Source: Oscillospiraceae bacterium (lineage in GTDB: Bacteria; Bacillota; Clostridia; Oscillospirales; Acutalibacteraceae). From it: a stretch of DNA of 42,873 bases. Under the pieces are notes generated by a model. The model saw only the letters and a list, made by a program, of their open reading frames with translations. It did not search any database and had not been told where the DNA came from. The position numbers and the translations under genes are program-made. The stretch spans positions 1-42,873 of the forward strand of contig SVPY01000024.1 in assembly GCA_015065615.1 (NCBI GenBank). The letters are read 5' to 3'. Numbering within the stretch: position 1 is the first letter of the stretch; each line of letters begins with the position of its first letter. This document shows positions 26,111-33,826 of this stretch, in pieces.

Positions 26111-28513
26111 ATGAAATACGATCACAAATCAACCGAACCCAAATGGCAAAAAGTATGGGAAGAAAAAGGCGTATTCCACGCTGAAGAACACTCTGAAAAG
26201 CCTAAGTTCTTCGCCCTCGTTGAGTTCCCTTATCCTTCCGGTCAGGGCCTTCACGTAGGTCACCCCAGACCCTACACAGCGCTTGACGTTATATCAAGAA
26301 AGCGCCGCTTAGAAGGTTACAACGTTCTTTATCCCATTGGTTGGGATGCATTCGGTCTTCCCACAGAAAACTTCGCTATCAAGAATAAAATTCACCCCGC
26401 CGAAGTTACAAAGAATAACGTAGCCCGCTTTAAAAAGCAGATTCAGTCCCTGGGTATCTCCTTCGACTGGAACCGCGAGATAAACACTACAGACCCCGAT
26501 TACTACAAGTGGACTCAGTGGATATTCCTCCAGCTTTATAAGCACGGTTTAGCTTATAAGAAGGAGATGAACGTTAACTGGTGTACTTCCTGTAAGTGCG
26601 TTTTGGCTAACGAGGAAGTAGTTAACGGTGTTTGCGAGAGATGCGGCAGCGAGGTTATTCACAAGGTTAAATCCCAGTGGATGCTCAAAATCACCGAGTA
26701 CGCACAGAAGCTTATCGATGATTTAGCCGAAGTTGATTATCCCGAAAGAGTTAAGGCTTCTCAGATCAACTGGATTGGCAGAAGCGAAGGCGCAGAGGTT
26801 GACTTCAACACAACCGCAGGGGATAAATTAAAGGTCTACACCACACGTCCCGATACTTTATACGGCGCAACCTATATGGTTATCTCTCCCGAGCACCCCG
26901 CTATCAAAACCTGGGCAGATAAAATCGGCAATATGGCTGAGATAGAAGCATATCAGGCAGAAGCTGCAAAGAAATCTGACTTCGAAAGAACAGAGGTTGC
27001 CAAGGATAAAACAGGTGTTTGCATCGACGGCGTAAAGGCAATCAATCCCTTAACAAATACTGAAATCCCGATTTTCATTTCCGACTACGTTTTAGTTTCC
27101 TACGGCACGGGCGCTATTATGGCTGTTCCTGCTCACGATACCCGCGACTGGGAGTTTGCTAAGAAGTTTAACTTACCCATCATTGAGGTTGTAAAGGGCG
27201 GCGACGTAGAAAAAGAAGCATTTACAGACTGCCAGACAGGTATTATGGTTAACTCCGGTATTCTTAACGGCTTATCCGTTGAGGATGCAAAGGTAAAAAT
27301 CAAGGAGCATCTTGAAGATCTCGGCATCGGTAAAGCAAAAGTAAACTATAAACTGCGTGACTGGGTATTCTCCCGTCAGCGTTATTGGGGCGAGCCCATT
27401 CCCATGGTATACTGCGAGAAGTGCGGCTGGGTACCCCTCGACGAGAGTGAACTTCCTCTGCTTTTACCTAACGTAGAATCTTACGAGCCCACAGATAACG
27501 GCGAAAGCCCCTTAGCTACTATGACAGATTGGGTAAACACAACTTGCCCCCATTGCGGCGGTAAAGCAAAACGCGAGACAGATACAATGCCTCAGTGGGC
27601 AGGTTCTTCCTGGTACTTCCTGCGTTATATGGATCCCCATAATAATGAAGCATTTGCATCAGACGAAGCTTTAAATTACTGGTCACCTGTAGATTGGTAC
27701 AACGGCGGTATGGAGCATACCACACTTCATCTTCTTTATAGCCGTTTCTGGCATAAGTTCCTCTATGATATCGGCGTAGTTCCCACTAAGGAACCCTACA
27801 AGAAGAGAACAAGCCACGGTATGATTTTAGGTGAGGACGGCCAGAAGATGAGTAAATCCCGCGGTAACGTTATTAACCCCGACGAGATGGTTGATATCTA
27901 CGGCGCCGATACTCTCCGCCTCTACGAAATGTTCATCGGTGACTTCGAAAAGGCAGCACCCTGGAGCACAAGCGGTATTAGAGGTTGCCGCAGACTTGTA
28001 GACAGATACTGGAATTTACAGGAAATTTTAGTAGATGGCGACGAGATTAGACCCGAATTCGAAGCTTTATTCCATAAGACTATAAAGAAAGTTTCTCAGG
28101 ACTGCGAAAACTTAAAGTTCAACACAGCTATCGCCGCATTAATGGCTCTTATCAACGAGCTTTATTCCAAGGGCAGCGTAAATAAGAAGGAACTTGCTAT
28201 CTATACAATCCTTCTCTCCATCTTCGCTCCTCACGTTTGCGAGGAAGTATGGGACGCTAATAAGTTAGGCGAAGGTATCGTAGCTGAACAGCCCTGGCCT
28301 ATTTACGACGAAAATAAGTGCAAGGAAAATACTATAGAAATCGTTGTACAGCTTGCAGGTAAAATCAAGGCAAGAATCAATGTAGCCGCTGATATCGCCG
28401 CTCCCGACGCAATCGCTCTTGCAAAAGAAGCCGTGGCAAACGAAATCGCAGGCAAGAATATCATCAAGGAAATCTACGTTCCCGGTAAGCTTGTAAATAT
28501 CGTAGCTAAATAA
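26111..28513 (+). CDS. leuS: Leucine--tRNA ligase
   Basis: An 800-residue class I synthetase. The HIGH-type motif is [19 protein letters not shown], and the KMSKS loop is [10 protein letters not shown]. The CP1 editing domain shows [15 protein letters not shown] and [18 protein letters not shown]. Two zinc-type cysteine sets are visible (CTSCKC...CERCG and CEKCG...CPHCGG). The anticodon-binding and C-terminal domains follow. An AAAGGA site lies 10 bases before the ATG, 19 bases after rsfS. No T-box fits in so short a gap, so it is read with the upstream genes. A terminator ends the block. Codon use is C-rich, like nifJ, as expected of a strongly expressed gene. Confidence 0.97.
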   Translation: MKYDHKSTEPKWQKVWEEKGVFHAEEHSEKPKFFALVEFPYPSGQGLHVGHPRPYTALDVISRKRRLEGYNVLYPIGWDAFGLPTENFAIKNKIHPAEVTKNNVARFKKQIQSLGISFDWNREINTTDPDYYKWTQWIFLQLYKHGLAYKKEMNVNWCTSCKCVLANEEVVNGVCERCGSEVIHKVKSQWMLKITEYAQKLIDDLAEVDYPERVKASQINWIGRSEGAEVDFNTTAGDKLKVYTTRPDTLYGATYMVISPEHPAIKTWADKIGNMAEIEAYQAEAAKKSDFERTEVAKDKTGVCIDGVKAINPLTNTEIPIFISDYVLVSYGTGAIMAVPAHDTRDWEFAKKFNLPIIEVVKGGDVEKEAFTDCQTGIMVNSGILNGLSVEDAKVKIKEHLEDLGIGKAKVNYKLRDWVFSRQRYWGEPIPMVYCEKCGWVPLDESELPLLLPNVESYEPTDNGESPLATMTDWVNTTCPHCGGKAKRETDTMPQWAGSSWYFLRYMDPHNNEAFASDEALNYWSPVDWYNGGMEHTTLHLLYSRFWHKFLYDIGVVPTKEPYKKRTSHGMILGEDGQKMSKSRGNVINPDEMVDIYGADTLRLYEMFIGDFEKAAPWSTSGIRGCRRLVDRYWNLQEILVDGDEIRPEFEALFHKTIKKVSQDCENLKFNTAIAALMALINELYSKGSVNKKELAIYTILLSIFAPHVCEEVWDANKLGEGIVAEQPWPIYDENKCKENTIEIVVQLAGKIKARINVAADIAAPDAIALAKEAVANEIAGKNIIKEIYVPGKLVNIVAK

Positions 28514-28534
28514 TCAAATAAATATCTAAAAAAG

Positions 28535-28566
28535 ACTCGGCAGGGGAAACCTTACCGAGCTTTTTG
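28535..28566 (+). terminator. Intrinsic terminator after leuS
   Basis: CTCGG (28536-28540) pairs with CCGAG (28555-28559), extended by an inner AGG/CCT; TTTTT follows. Confidence 0.8.
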
Positions 28567-28570
28567 TTTA

Positions 28571-28890
28571 CATTCCCAATTGGGGAAGGCGGTTCGTAGG
28601 TGACACAAGATTACTTCGTAATCACGCCGTAACTTCTTCGAATTTTCGTGCGTGCCCCTACCAGTTGTATGTTTTAATATCAAAACGTAGGGACAGGATT
28701 TACTCCTGTCCGAAACAACGAAGTTGTTTTTGTTTGTATGGGGACAGATTTCTTTCGAAGTCGATGTCGTAAATTCTTACTAATTTTCGTGAACGGCATT
28801 ATATTTAGCTATGCGAAATGTGACGTCCCGTGAGATTGGTGCAAGTTTAAAAATTACCCTGTAGGGTACGGCGCTCGCCGACGTACCGAA
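28571..28890. repeat. Gene-free stretch packed with palindromic repeat remnants
   Basis: No coding region is seen. It contains, in order: a family A hairpin (TTCCCAATTGGGGAA, 28573-28587); a GATTAC-TTC-GTAATC hairpin near 28604; a copy of the GTAGGGACAGG palindrome (28686-28740) that shares about 50 bases with the element at 37791; the small AACAAC-GAA-GTTGTT hairpin; and a GC-rich palindrome (GGTACG...CGTACC, 28865-28887) with the same frame of GTAGGG before and CCGAAA after. It looks like a nest of small mobile or decayed repeats. Confidence 0.6.
28686..28740 (+). repeat. Family B repeat copy (GTAGGGACAGG palindrome)
   Basis: CGTAGGGACAGGATTTAC followed by TCCTGTCC and then GAAACAACGAAGTTGTTTTT. 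It matches the left end of the element at 37791 over about 53 bases with few differences (such as c for t in the loop and one extra t near the end). No matching right end in inverted orientation is evident here. Confidence 0.75.
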
Positions 28891-28893
28891 AAA

Positions 28894-28928
28894 CAAAAAA
28901 AGAGAACGGAACCCGATGTTCCGCTCTC
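28894..28928 (-). terminator. Orphan intrinsic terminator on the minus strand
   Basis: On the minus strand GAGAGCGGAA pairs with TTCCGTTCTC in a 10-bp stem with one G-U pair and a 7-base loop, followed by seven T. On the plus strand that G-U becomes an A-C mismatch and no T-run follows, so the functional direction is minus. No minus-strand protein gene lies upstream. Confidence 0.7.
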
Positions 28929-29080
28929 CTTGGCCGTGCCCTGAGTCGAAATAAAAAATGAGGAAGTGATGAATAGAAAAGGTGGATTTATGAAAATGAA
29001 GAAAATATATATGAAATAAAGAAGAATTGAATATAAATAATCTGATTTAATTTTACATTTATTACAAATCTGTAACCTAC
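28894..29080 (-). ncRNA. Candidate small RNA, about 185 bases
   Basis: Inferred only from a minus-strand promoter-like pair (29087-29115) and a strong minus-strand terminator about 160 bases further on. The transcript would be AT-rich for its first 130 bases and GC-rich and structured at the 3' end. It has no convincing open reading frame, and I do not recognise 6S, SRP or any other known RNA in it. It may simply be decayed sequence. Confidence 0.3.
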
Positions 29081-29086
29081 GGTTTT

Positions 29087-29115
29087 ATAATAGCACAGCT
29101 TTTTAATAATTGCAA
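29087..29115 (-). promoter_or_regulatory. Possible minus-strand promoter
   Basis: On the minus strand TTGCAA (29110-29115), a 17-base spacer and TATTAT (29087-29092). The region is AT-rich, so chance similarity is possible. Confidence 0.35.
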
Positions 29116-29256
29116 CAGTTTTTCTTTTAAGTAATTAAATATTTACAATTCTGTAACAATTTATAAAATATTAAAAAATAATAAAAAAAGGTGGATTTTA
29201 TTCCTTTTATATGATAAAATAGTAAAAGTTTTAATTTGAAAAGGAACAATAACCAA

Positions 29257-29730
29257 ATGCTTTACTGCACCAAATGCAAAACAGTCTGCGAGGAGAAAAA
29301 TACGGTTTGCCCTAACTGTAAAAGAAGCAAAAGCTTAAGGGAAGCAAAAGATAACGACATGGTCTTTTTCGACCGTTTAGGTGAAGTGGACGCCTACGAA
29401 ATTTCCCTTCTTTTAGAGGAAAACGCCATTAAGTATGAGCTTCTGCCCATACCTTTAAGCCTCAGCACAAGCGTTTACGACGCCACGCAGTCACAAAGCG
29501 ATAAGAATTTATTCGTGGAATTTTGTTCTATTGAGCAGGCAAGAAAAATAATAAACGATTATTATTTTGAAACCACACCCGAAGTTAATGAAAATTCCGA
29601 AATTTCAGAAAATGAAAAGAAAAATATCTTTTCAAGCTCCGCTTTTATAATTATGTTTATGATACTGGTGGCAATTACAGTTTTCTTTTCCGATTATATT
29701 GCAAATTTATTAAGAGGACTTTTCTCTTAA
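29257..29730 (+). CDS. Small zinc-ribbon, membrane-anchored protein with a DUF2007-like segment
   Basis: 157 residues from ATG 29257; a TTG at 29236 would add seven residues but has no ribosome site, whereas AAGGA lies 11 bases before the ATG. It starts with a zinc ribbon (CTKCK...CPNCK, about residues 4-21). The middle (DRLGEVDAYEISLLLEENAI to EQARKIINDYY) resembles the DUF2007 'putative signal transducing' fold. A single membrane segment sits near the C terminus (AFIIMFMILVAITVFFS). The role is unknown; such proteins may sense or bind a small ligand at the inner face. A short dyad (TTAAGAG/CTCTTAA, 29710-29730) overlaps the stop codon and may weakly terminate before metY. Confidence 0.7.
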   Translation: MLYCTKCKTVCEEKNTVCPNCKRSKSLREAKDNDMVFFDRLGEVDAYEISLLLEENAIKYELLPIPLSLSTSVYDATQSQSDKNLFVEFCSIEQARKIINDYYFETTPEVNENSEISENEKKNIFSSSAFIIMFMILVAITVFFSDYIANLLRGLFS

Positions 29731-29753
29731 TTTGAAAGGATGTATATAAAAAT

Positions 29754-31025
29754 ATGAAATTCGAATCAAAATGCTTACATTCAGGTTATGAACCTAAAAA
29801 CGGCGAACCCAGAGTTATGCCTATAGTTCAGTCCACAACGTTTACTTACGAGAGCAGCAACGAGATGGGTGACCTTTTCGATTTAAAGGCAGAGGGCTTT
29901 TTCTATACTCGCCTGGGTAATCCCACTCTTGATTTCGTAGAGAAAAAAATTGCCGATTTAGAGGGCGGCGTTGGCGCAATGCTTACATCCTCAGGTCAGG
30001 CTGCTTCTTTAATAAGCATTATGAATATCTGCAAGGCAGGCGACCACGTGGTTGCATCCGCTGCCATTTACGGCGGTACTTTTAACCTTTTCAATAAGAC
30101 TCTGCGCGATATGGGTATCGATTTCACTTTCGTGCCCGGCGACGCCACGGAAGAGGAATTAAAGGCTGCTATCAAGGATAACACAAAGGCTTTCTTTACA
30201 GAGACTTTAACTAACCCCGCACTGGTAGTTACGGATATCGAGCTTTGGGCAAATGTTGCTCACGAAATCAAGGTACCTTTAATCGTGGATAATACTTTCC
30301 CCACACCTTATAACTGCAATCCCTTCAAATTCGGCGCCGATATCGTTGTTCACTCCACCACAAAGTATATGGACGGCCACGCTGTTCAGACAGGCGGCGT
30401 AGTAGTAGACAGCGGTAATTTCGACTGGGTAGCTTCAGGCAAATACCCCATGCTCACAACTCCCGACGAGAGCTACCACGGCGTAACCTACACTGAGTCC
30501 TTCGGTAAGGCTGCATACATCACAAAGGCAAGAACCCATTTAATGCGCGACTTAGGCGCTCAGGCAGCTCCCATGAACGCTTTCCTTCTCAACTTAGGTC
30601 TTGAAACCTTACCCGTAAGAATGGAGCGCCACTGCTTTAACGCACAGAAGGTAGCTGAATTCTTAGAGAATAACGATATGATCTCCTGGGTAAACTTCCC
30701 CGGCTTAGAGTCTAACCCCTATTATGACAGAGCTAAAAAGTATATGCCTCACGGCACCTGCGGCGTTGTTTCCTTCGGTATCAAGGGCGGCAGAGAGGCA
30801 GCTACAAAGTTTATGGATAGCTTGAAGATGGCTTCTGTTGTAACTCACGTAGCTGATATCAGAACCTGCGTTCTTCACCCCGCAAGCACAACTCACCGCC
30901 AGCTTACCGACGAACAGCTTATTGCAGGCGGCATCAGCGCAGATTTAATCCGTTTCTCCGTAGGTATCGAAAATATCGACGATATTATTGAGGATATCAC
31001 TCAAGCGCTCGAAGCTTGCAAATAA
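29754..31025 (+). CDS. metY: O-acetylhomoserine sulfhydrylase
   Basis: A 423-residue cytoplasmic PLP enzyme of the Cys/Met metabolism family. It makes homocysteine from O-acetylhomoserine and sulfide, or methionine from methanethiol. The N terminus KFESKCLHSGYEP and the blocks YTRLGNPTLDFVEKKIA, SSGQAA, VDNTFPTPYNCNPFKFGAD and HSTTKYMDGHA (PLP Lys204) are typical of MetY rather than of the shorter MetB/MetC. The C terminus is HPASTTHRQLTDEQL followed by RFSVGIEN. A GAAAGGATG ribosome site precedes the start. No SAM or T-box riboswitch is seen in the 23-base gap. Codon use suggests high expression. Confidence 0.92.
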   Translation: MKFESKCLHSGYEPKNGEPRVMPIVQSTTFTYESSNEMGDLFDLKAEGFFYTRLGNPTLDFVEKKIADLEGGVGAMLTSSGQAASLISIMNICKAGDHVVASAAIYGGTFNLFNKTLRDMGIDFTFVPGDATEEELKAAIKDNTKAFFTETLTNPALVVTDIELWANVAHEIKVPLIVDNTFPTPYNCNPFKFGADIVVHSTTKYMDGHAVQTGGVVVDSGNFDWVASGKYPMLTTPDESYHGVTYTESFGKAAYITKARTHLMRDLGAQAAPMNAFLLNLGLETLPVRMERHCFNAQKVAEFLENNDMISWVNFPGLESNPYYDRAKKYMPHGTCGVVSFGIKGGREAATKFMDSLKMASVVTHVADIRTCVLHPASTTHRQLTDEQLIAGGISADLIRFSVGIENIDDIIEDITQALEACK

Positions 31026-31049
31026 AAATGTAATTTAATTAAGACAAAG

Positions 31050-31075
31050 AGCAGGACTAATCTCCTGCTTTTTTT
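31050..31075 (+). terminator. Intrinsic terminator after metY
   Basis: AGCAGGA (31050-31056) pairs perfectly with TCCTGCT (31063-31069) around a 6-base loop; seven T follow. Confidence 0.88.
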
Positions 31076-31121
31076 CATATATTTAAGCACTTTAATTTCA
31101 TTTAAAGAGGTGCAGGAATAT

Positions 31122-31967
31122 ATGTATATTAATATTAAACTTGATAAAAAGCGCCTGATAATTATATTTATAAGCGTTTTGGTGCTTATTACGTCGGTAC
31201 TCGGCTTCACTCTTAAAAGTGAAAATGTAAGCGAAAACAGAAATGAAAACGAAAATAACATAGCCGTTTCGGGAGAAATTACAAACTGGGGGCTCTCTTT
31301 CAGAGAAAAGGGAAAGGCACCTGTGGGAAACGTAAATAACGGGGAGCTTAAAAAATACGGCGCCGCATACCTTGGAAACGAAAATGAAAATATAAATGAA
31401 ATCTATTTAACCTTCGATGCAGGCTACGAAGCGGGCTACACGGAAAATATTTTAAACGTACTAAAGGAAGAAAATGTGAAAGCCTGCTTCTTTATAGTGG
31501 GTAATTACCTTGAAACCGCCCCCGAGCTTGTAAAAAGAATGGCAGAAGAGGGGCACACCGTTGCAAACCACACATACACCCACCCCGATATGAGCAAGAT
31601 AACAAGTGAATCCGATTTTCTCAATGAACTAAGTAGGGTAGAGGAAAAATATAGGGAAATTACAGGGATGGAAATGCCGAAACTCTACCGCCCTCCGCAG
31701 GGTAAATTCTCCCTTGAAAATCTAAAGCTTGCAAAGGAAAACGGCTACAATACCGCCTTCTGGAGCTTAGCTTACGTTGACTGGCTGAAGGATGACCAGC
31801 CCACACATCAAGAAGCTTTAAGTAAACTGACTGAGCGAATCCACCCCGGCGCGATAATTCTTTTGCACTCCACAAGTAAAACCAACAGCGAAATTTTAAA
31901 GGAACTTATCACAAAATATAAGGAAATGGGGTATACTTTCGGCACTATCGACGAAGTTTTCAAGTAA
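31122..31967 (+). CDS. pdaA: PdaA-type polysaccharide (peptidoglycan) deacetylase
   Basis: 281 residues from ATG 31122 (GTG 31110 is an alternative; its GTG lies inside the AGAGGTGCAGGA ribosome site). An N-terminal membrane segment (LIIIFISVLVLITSVLGF) sends the rest outside. The NodB domain has motif 1 as LTFDAGYEAGYT, the PdaA version TFD-x-GYE-x-GYT, motif 2 HTYTHPD (metal His pair), motif 3 YRPPQGKFS, then WSLAYVDWLKDDQP and HPGAIILLHSTS. The preceding ITNWGLSF block is also PdaA-like. PdaA removes acetyl groups from muramic acid during muramic delta-lactam formation in the spore cortex, so the lineage is a spore former or descends from one. The second motif-1 residue is Ala. Confidence 0.87.
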   Translation: MYINIKLDKKRLIIIFISVLVLITSVLGFTLKSENVSENRNENENNIAVSGEITNWGLSFREKGKAPVGNVNNGELKKYGAAYLGNENENINEIYLTFDAGYEAGYTENILNVLKEENVKACFFIVGNYLETAPELVKRMAEEGHTVANHTYTHPDMSKITSESDFLNELSRVEEKYREITGMEMPKLYRPPQGKFSLENLKLAKENGYNTAFWSLAYVDWLKDDQPTHQEALSKLTERIHPGAIILLHSTSKTNSEILKELITKYKEMGYTFGTIDEVFK

Positions 31968-31970
31968 ATA

Positions 31971-31999
31971 TTGCTTTATTTTAAAGTTTAGGGTATAAT
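31971..31999 (+). promoter_or_regulatory. Promoter of the COG2426 gene
   Basis: TTGCTT (31971-31976), a 17-base spacer and perfect TATAAT (31994-31999), starting four bases after the pdaA stop. The leader of about 80 bases contains a family A repeat. Confidence 0.65.
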
Positions 32000-32027
32000 A
32001 ACAAAGATAAAAATAAAAAGGAAATAC

Positions 32028-32075
32028 CATTCCCTTTTGGGAGGGGCGCAGTATATATCCCGCCCTTTGGTCAAC
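32028..32075 (+). repeat. Degenerate double-hairpin repeat (family A) in a leader
   Basis: TTCCC-TTTT-GGGA (32030-32042) followed by GGGCG (32044-32048) pairing with CGCCC (32061-32065), then GGTCAACGGA. Same plan as 23436-23488. The second hairpin ends about 20 bases before the next start codon, where it could affect translation. Confidence 0.55.
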
Positions 32076-32085
32076 GGATTTTAAA

Positions 32086-32571
32086 ATGACGGAAATATTA
32101 CTTGAATTTTTCTCTAAAACCATTCCCGCCGAATTAACGGTATTTATAATGAGTATGATTCCCCTCGTGGAGCTTCGAGGCGGTATTTTAGCTGCCAAAG
32201 TATTGGGGCTGGACCTCATTCCCGCCTTTCTTATTTGCGCCGCAGGCACCATTCTGCCGATACCCTTTATCCTCCTCTTTATAAGAAAGATTTTCGACTG
32301 GATGCGTAACACAAAGCTTGTTAAGCTTGTAGATAAACTGGAAGAAAAGGGCAGAAGCAAAATATCCCAGATTGAAAAATACAAAAATATCGGACTTATC
32401 ATATTCGTAGGTATCCCTCTGCCCGGCACAGGCGCATGGACGGGTGCTTTAGCCGCATCCCTTATGAAAATGAAGTTTAAGCCTGCCATTTTATCCATAC
32501 TTATCGGTACTCTTCTTGCCGACTTAATTATGTGCCTTATTTCCTACGGCGTTTTGGGAATTTTCTTCTGA
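32086..32571 (+). CDS. COG2426 small membrane protein (putative multidrug export family)
   Basis: A 161-residue membrane protein matching the Sm_multidrug_ex family by overall pattern: AELTVFIMSMIPLVELRGG near the start, a hydrophobic helix (LIPAFLICAAGTILPIPFIL), a basic amphipathic stretch (LVDKLEEKGRSKISQIEKY), then VGIPLPGTGAWTGALAASL and a last helix. The 'multidrug' label is historical; the real substrate is unproven. The ELRGG and PLPGTGAW loops resemble re-entrant parts of the DedA-like superfamily. The ribosome site is poor (CGGA) and follows a repeat hairpin. Stop and next start are one base apart. Confidence 0.8.
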   Translation: MTEILLEFFSKTIPAELTVFIMSMIPLVELRGGILAAKVLGLDLIPAFLICAAGTILPIPFILLFIRKIFDWMRNTKLVKLVDKLEEKGRSKISQIEKYKNIGLIIFVGIPLPGTGAWTGALAASLMKMKFKPAILSILIGTLLADLIMCLISYGVLGIFF

Positions 32572-32572
32572 T

Positions 32573-33805
32573 ATGAAATACGACGTTATCATAATAGGCG
32601 GCGGCGCCTCGGGTATGGCGGCGGCTGCCACGATAAAAAATAAAAGGGTCTGCTTGATTGAAGGCAGTAAGAAGCTTGGCAAGAAGCTTTCAGCCACGGG
32701 CAACGGCAGATGCAACTTAACTAACGAAAATCTTGATATAAGCAAATATCACGGCGATACTTCGGTTTTATTGCCTTATTTTGCCTCATTCAGCTTAGAA
32801 AGGGTAATTTCCTTCTTTAATTCAATAGGCATTATAACGAAGGCAGACGAAGAAAACAGGGTATACCCCTTAAATCTGCAGGCGCAGGCGGTTAACGAAG
32901 CTTTGTTTCGTGCTTTGGAAAATAATAATACAGATGTATTTCTTGAAAGCACCGTAATTTCCGCTGAGAAACGTAAAGAAGGCTTTTTGGTTAAAACAAG
33001 CGACAACAGAGAGCTTATTTCAAAAAAGCTTATTTTCGCGTCGGGCGGTCTTGCTTCACCGAAACTCAGCTGTAAAAACGAAAGCTACGCTATTTTAAAA
33101 AGCCTCGGTCACACGGTAAGCTTTTTAAGCCCTTCGATAGTCCATTTTACTTCAAAGGATAAATTTTTAAATAAGCTTTCGGGAGTAAGAGCAAAAGCAA
33201 AGGTAACTTTAAAAGTGGGCGATAGGAAAATAAGGGAGGAAAAAGGCGAAGTTCAGTTTGCCGATAAATCCCTTTCGGGTATTTGCGTTATGCAGCTTAG
33301 TACCCTTTGCCACAGTTTAGTTAACGCTGAATATAAATTCAAAGAAAAAGCCTTTATCGAGCTTGACCTGCTGCCCGATTACAGCTTTCCCGAGGCATTA
33401 ACGGTGCTTAAAAACCTTATTAAGACCGTTAAAAATTTGAAAGTAAAAAATCTTCTTTCAGGTATTTTAAATTTAAAGCTTGCAAACGAAATAATCAATA
33501 AATCAAATCTCAACCCCGAGCTTGATGCTAATAATCTTAAAGAAGGCGAAATAAAAGCAGTTTTGAGCCTTATTAAGTCCCTTAAAATTTCTGTGGAGGG
33601 CTTAAAGGGCTTCGAGGATGCTCAGGTAACCTCAGGCGGAGTGCTTTTAAAGGAAATTGACCTCAATTCAATGGAATCAAAGCGTGTAAAGGACTTATAC
33701 CTTACAGGCGAACTTCTCAATATACACGGCGATTGCGGCGGTTATAACCTGCACTTTGCATTTTTAAGCGGCATAATCGCGGCAGAAGCCATCAATAAAA
33801 AATAA
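32573..33805 (+). CDS. HI0933/YhiN-like FAD-dependent oxidoreductase
   Basis: A 410-residue flavoprotein. The N-terminal dinucleotide fold reads DVIIIGGGASGMAAAATI, followed by KKLSATGNGRCNLTNENL, which is a signature of the HI0933 (BaiN/aminoacetone-oxidase-like) family. The C terminus has TSGGVLLKEID, LYLTGELLNIHGDCGGYNLHFAF, the closing FAD contact. Substrate unknown; family members have been linked to bile acid or unsaturated acid reduction, which cannot be claimed here. It starts one base after the upstream stop and 21 bases before another flavoprotein gene. Confidence 0.88.
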   Translation: MKYDVIIIGGGASGMAAAATIKNKRVCLIEGSKKLGKKLSATGNGRCNLTNENLDISKYHGDTSVLLPYFASFSLERVISFFNSIGIITKADEENRVYPLNLQAQAVNEALFRALENNNTDVFLESTVISAEKRKEGFLVKTSDNRELISKKLIFASGGLASPKLSCKNESYAILKSLGHTVSFLSPSIVHFTSKDKFLNKLSGVRAKAKVTLKVGDRKIREEKGEVQFADKSLSGICVMQLSTLCHSLVNAEYKFKEKAFIELDLLPDYSFPEALTVLKNLIKTVKNLKVKNLLSGILNLKLANEIINKSNLNPELDANNLKEGEIKAVLSLIKSLKISVEGLKGFEDAQVTSGGVLLKEIDLNSMESKRVKDLYLTGELLNIHGDCGGYNLHFAFLSGIIAAEAINKK

Positions 33806-33826
33806 AGATAAAATAAATTATAGATT

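Noticed and set aside
28514-29256. A T-box or SAM riboswitch near leuS or metY.
   Set aside because: No T-box (GGTGG-like) or specifier stem, and no SAM-type conserved core, is visible.
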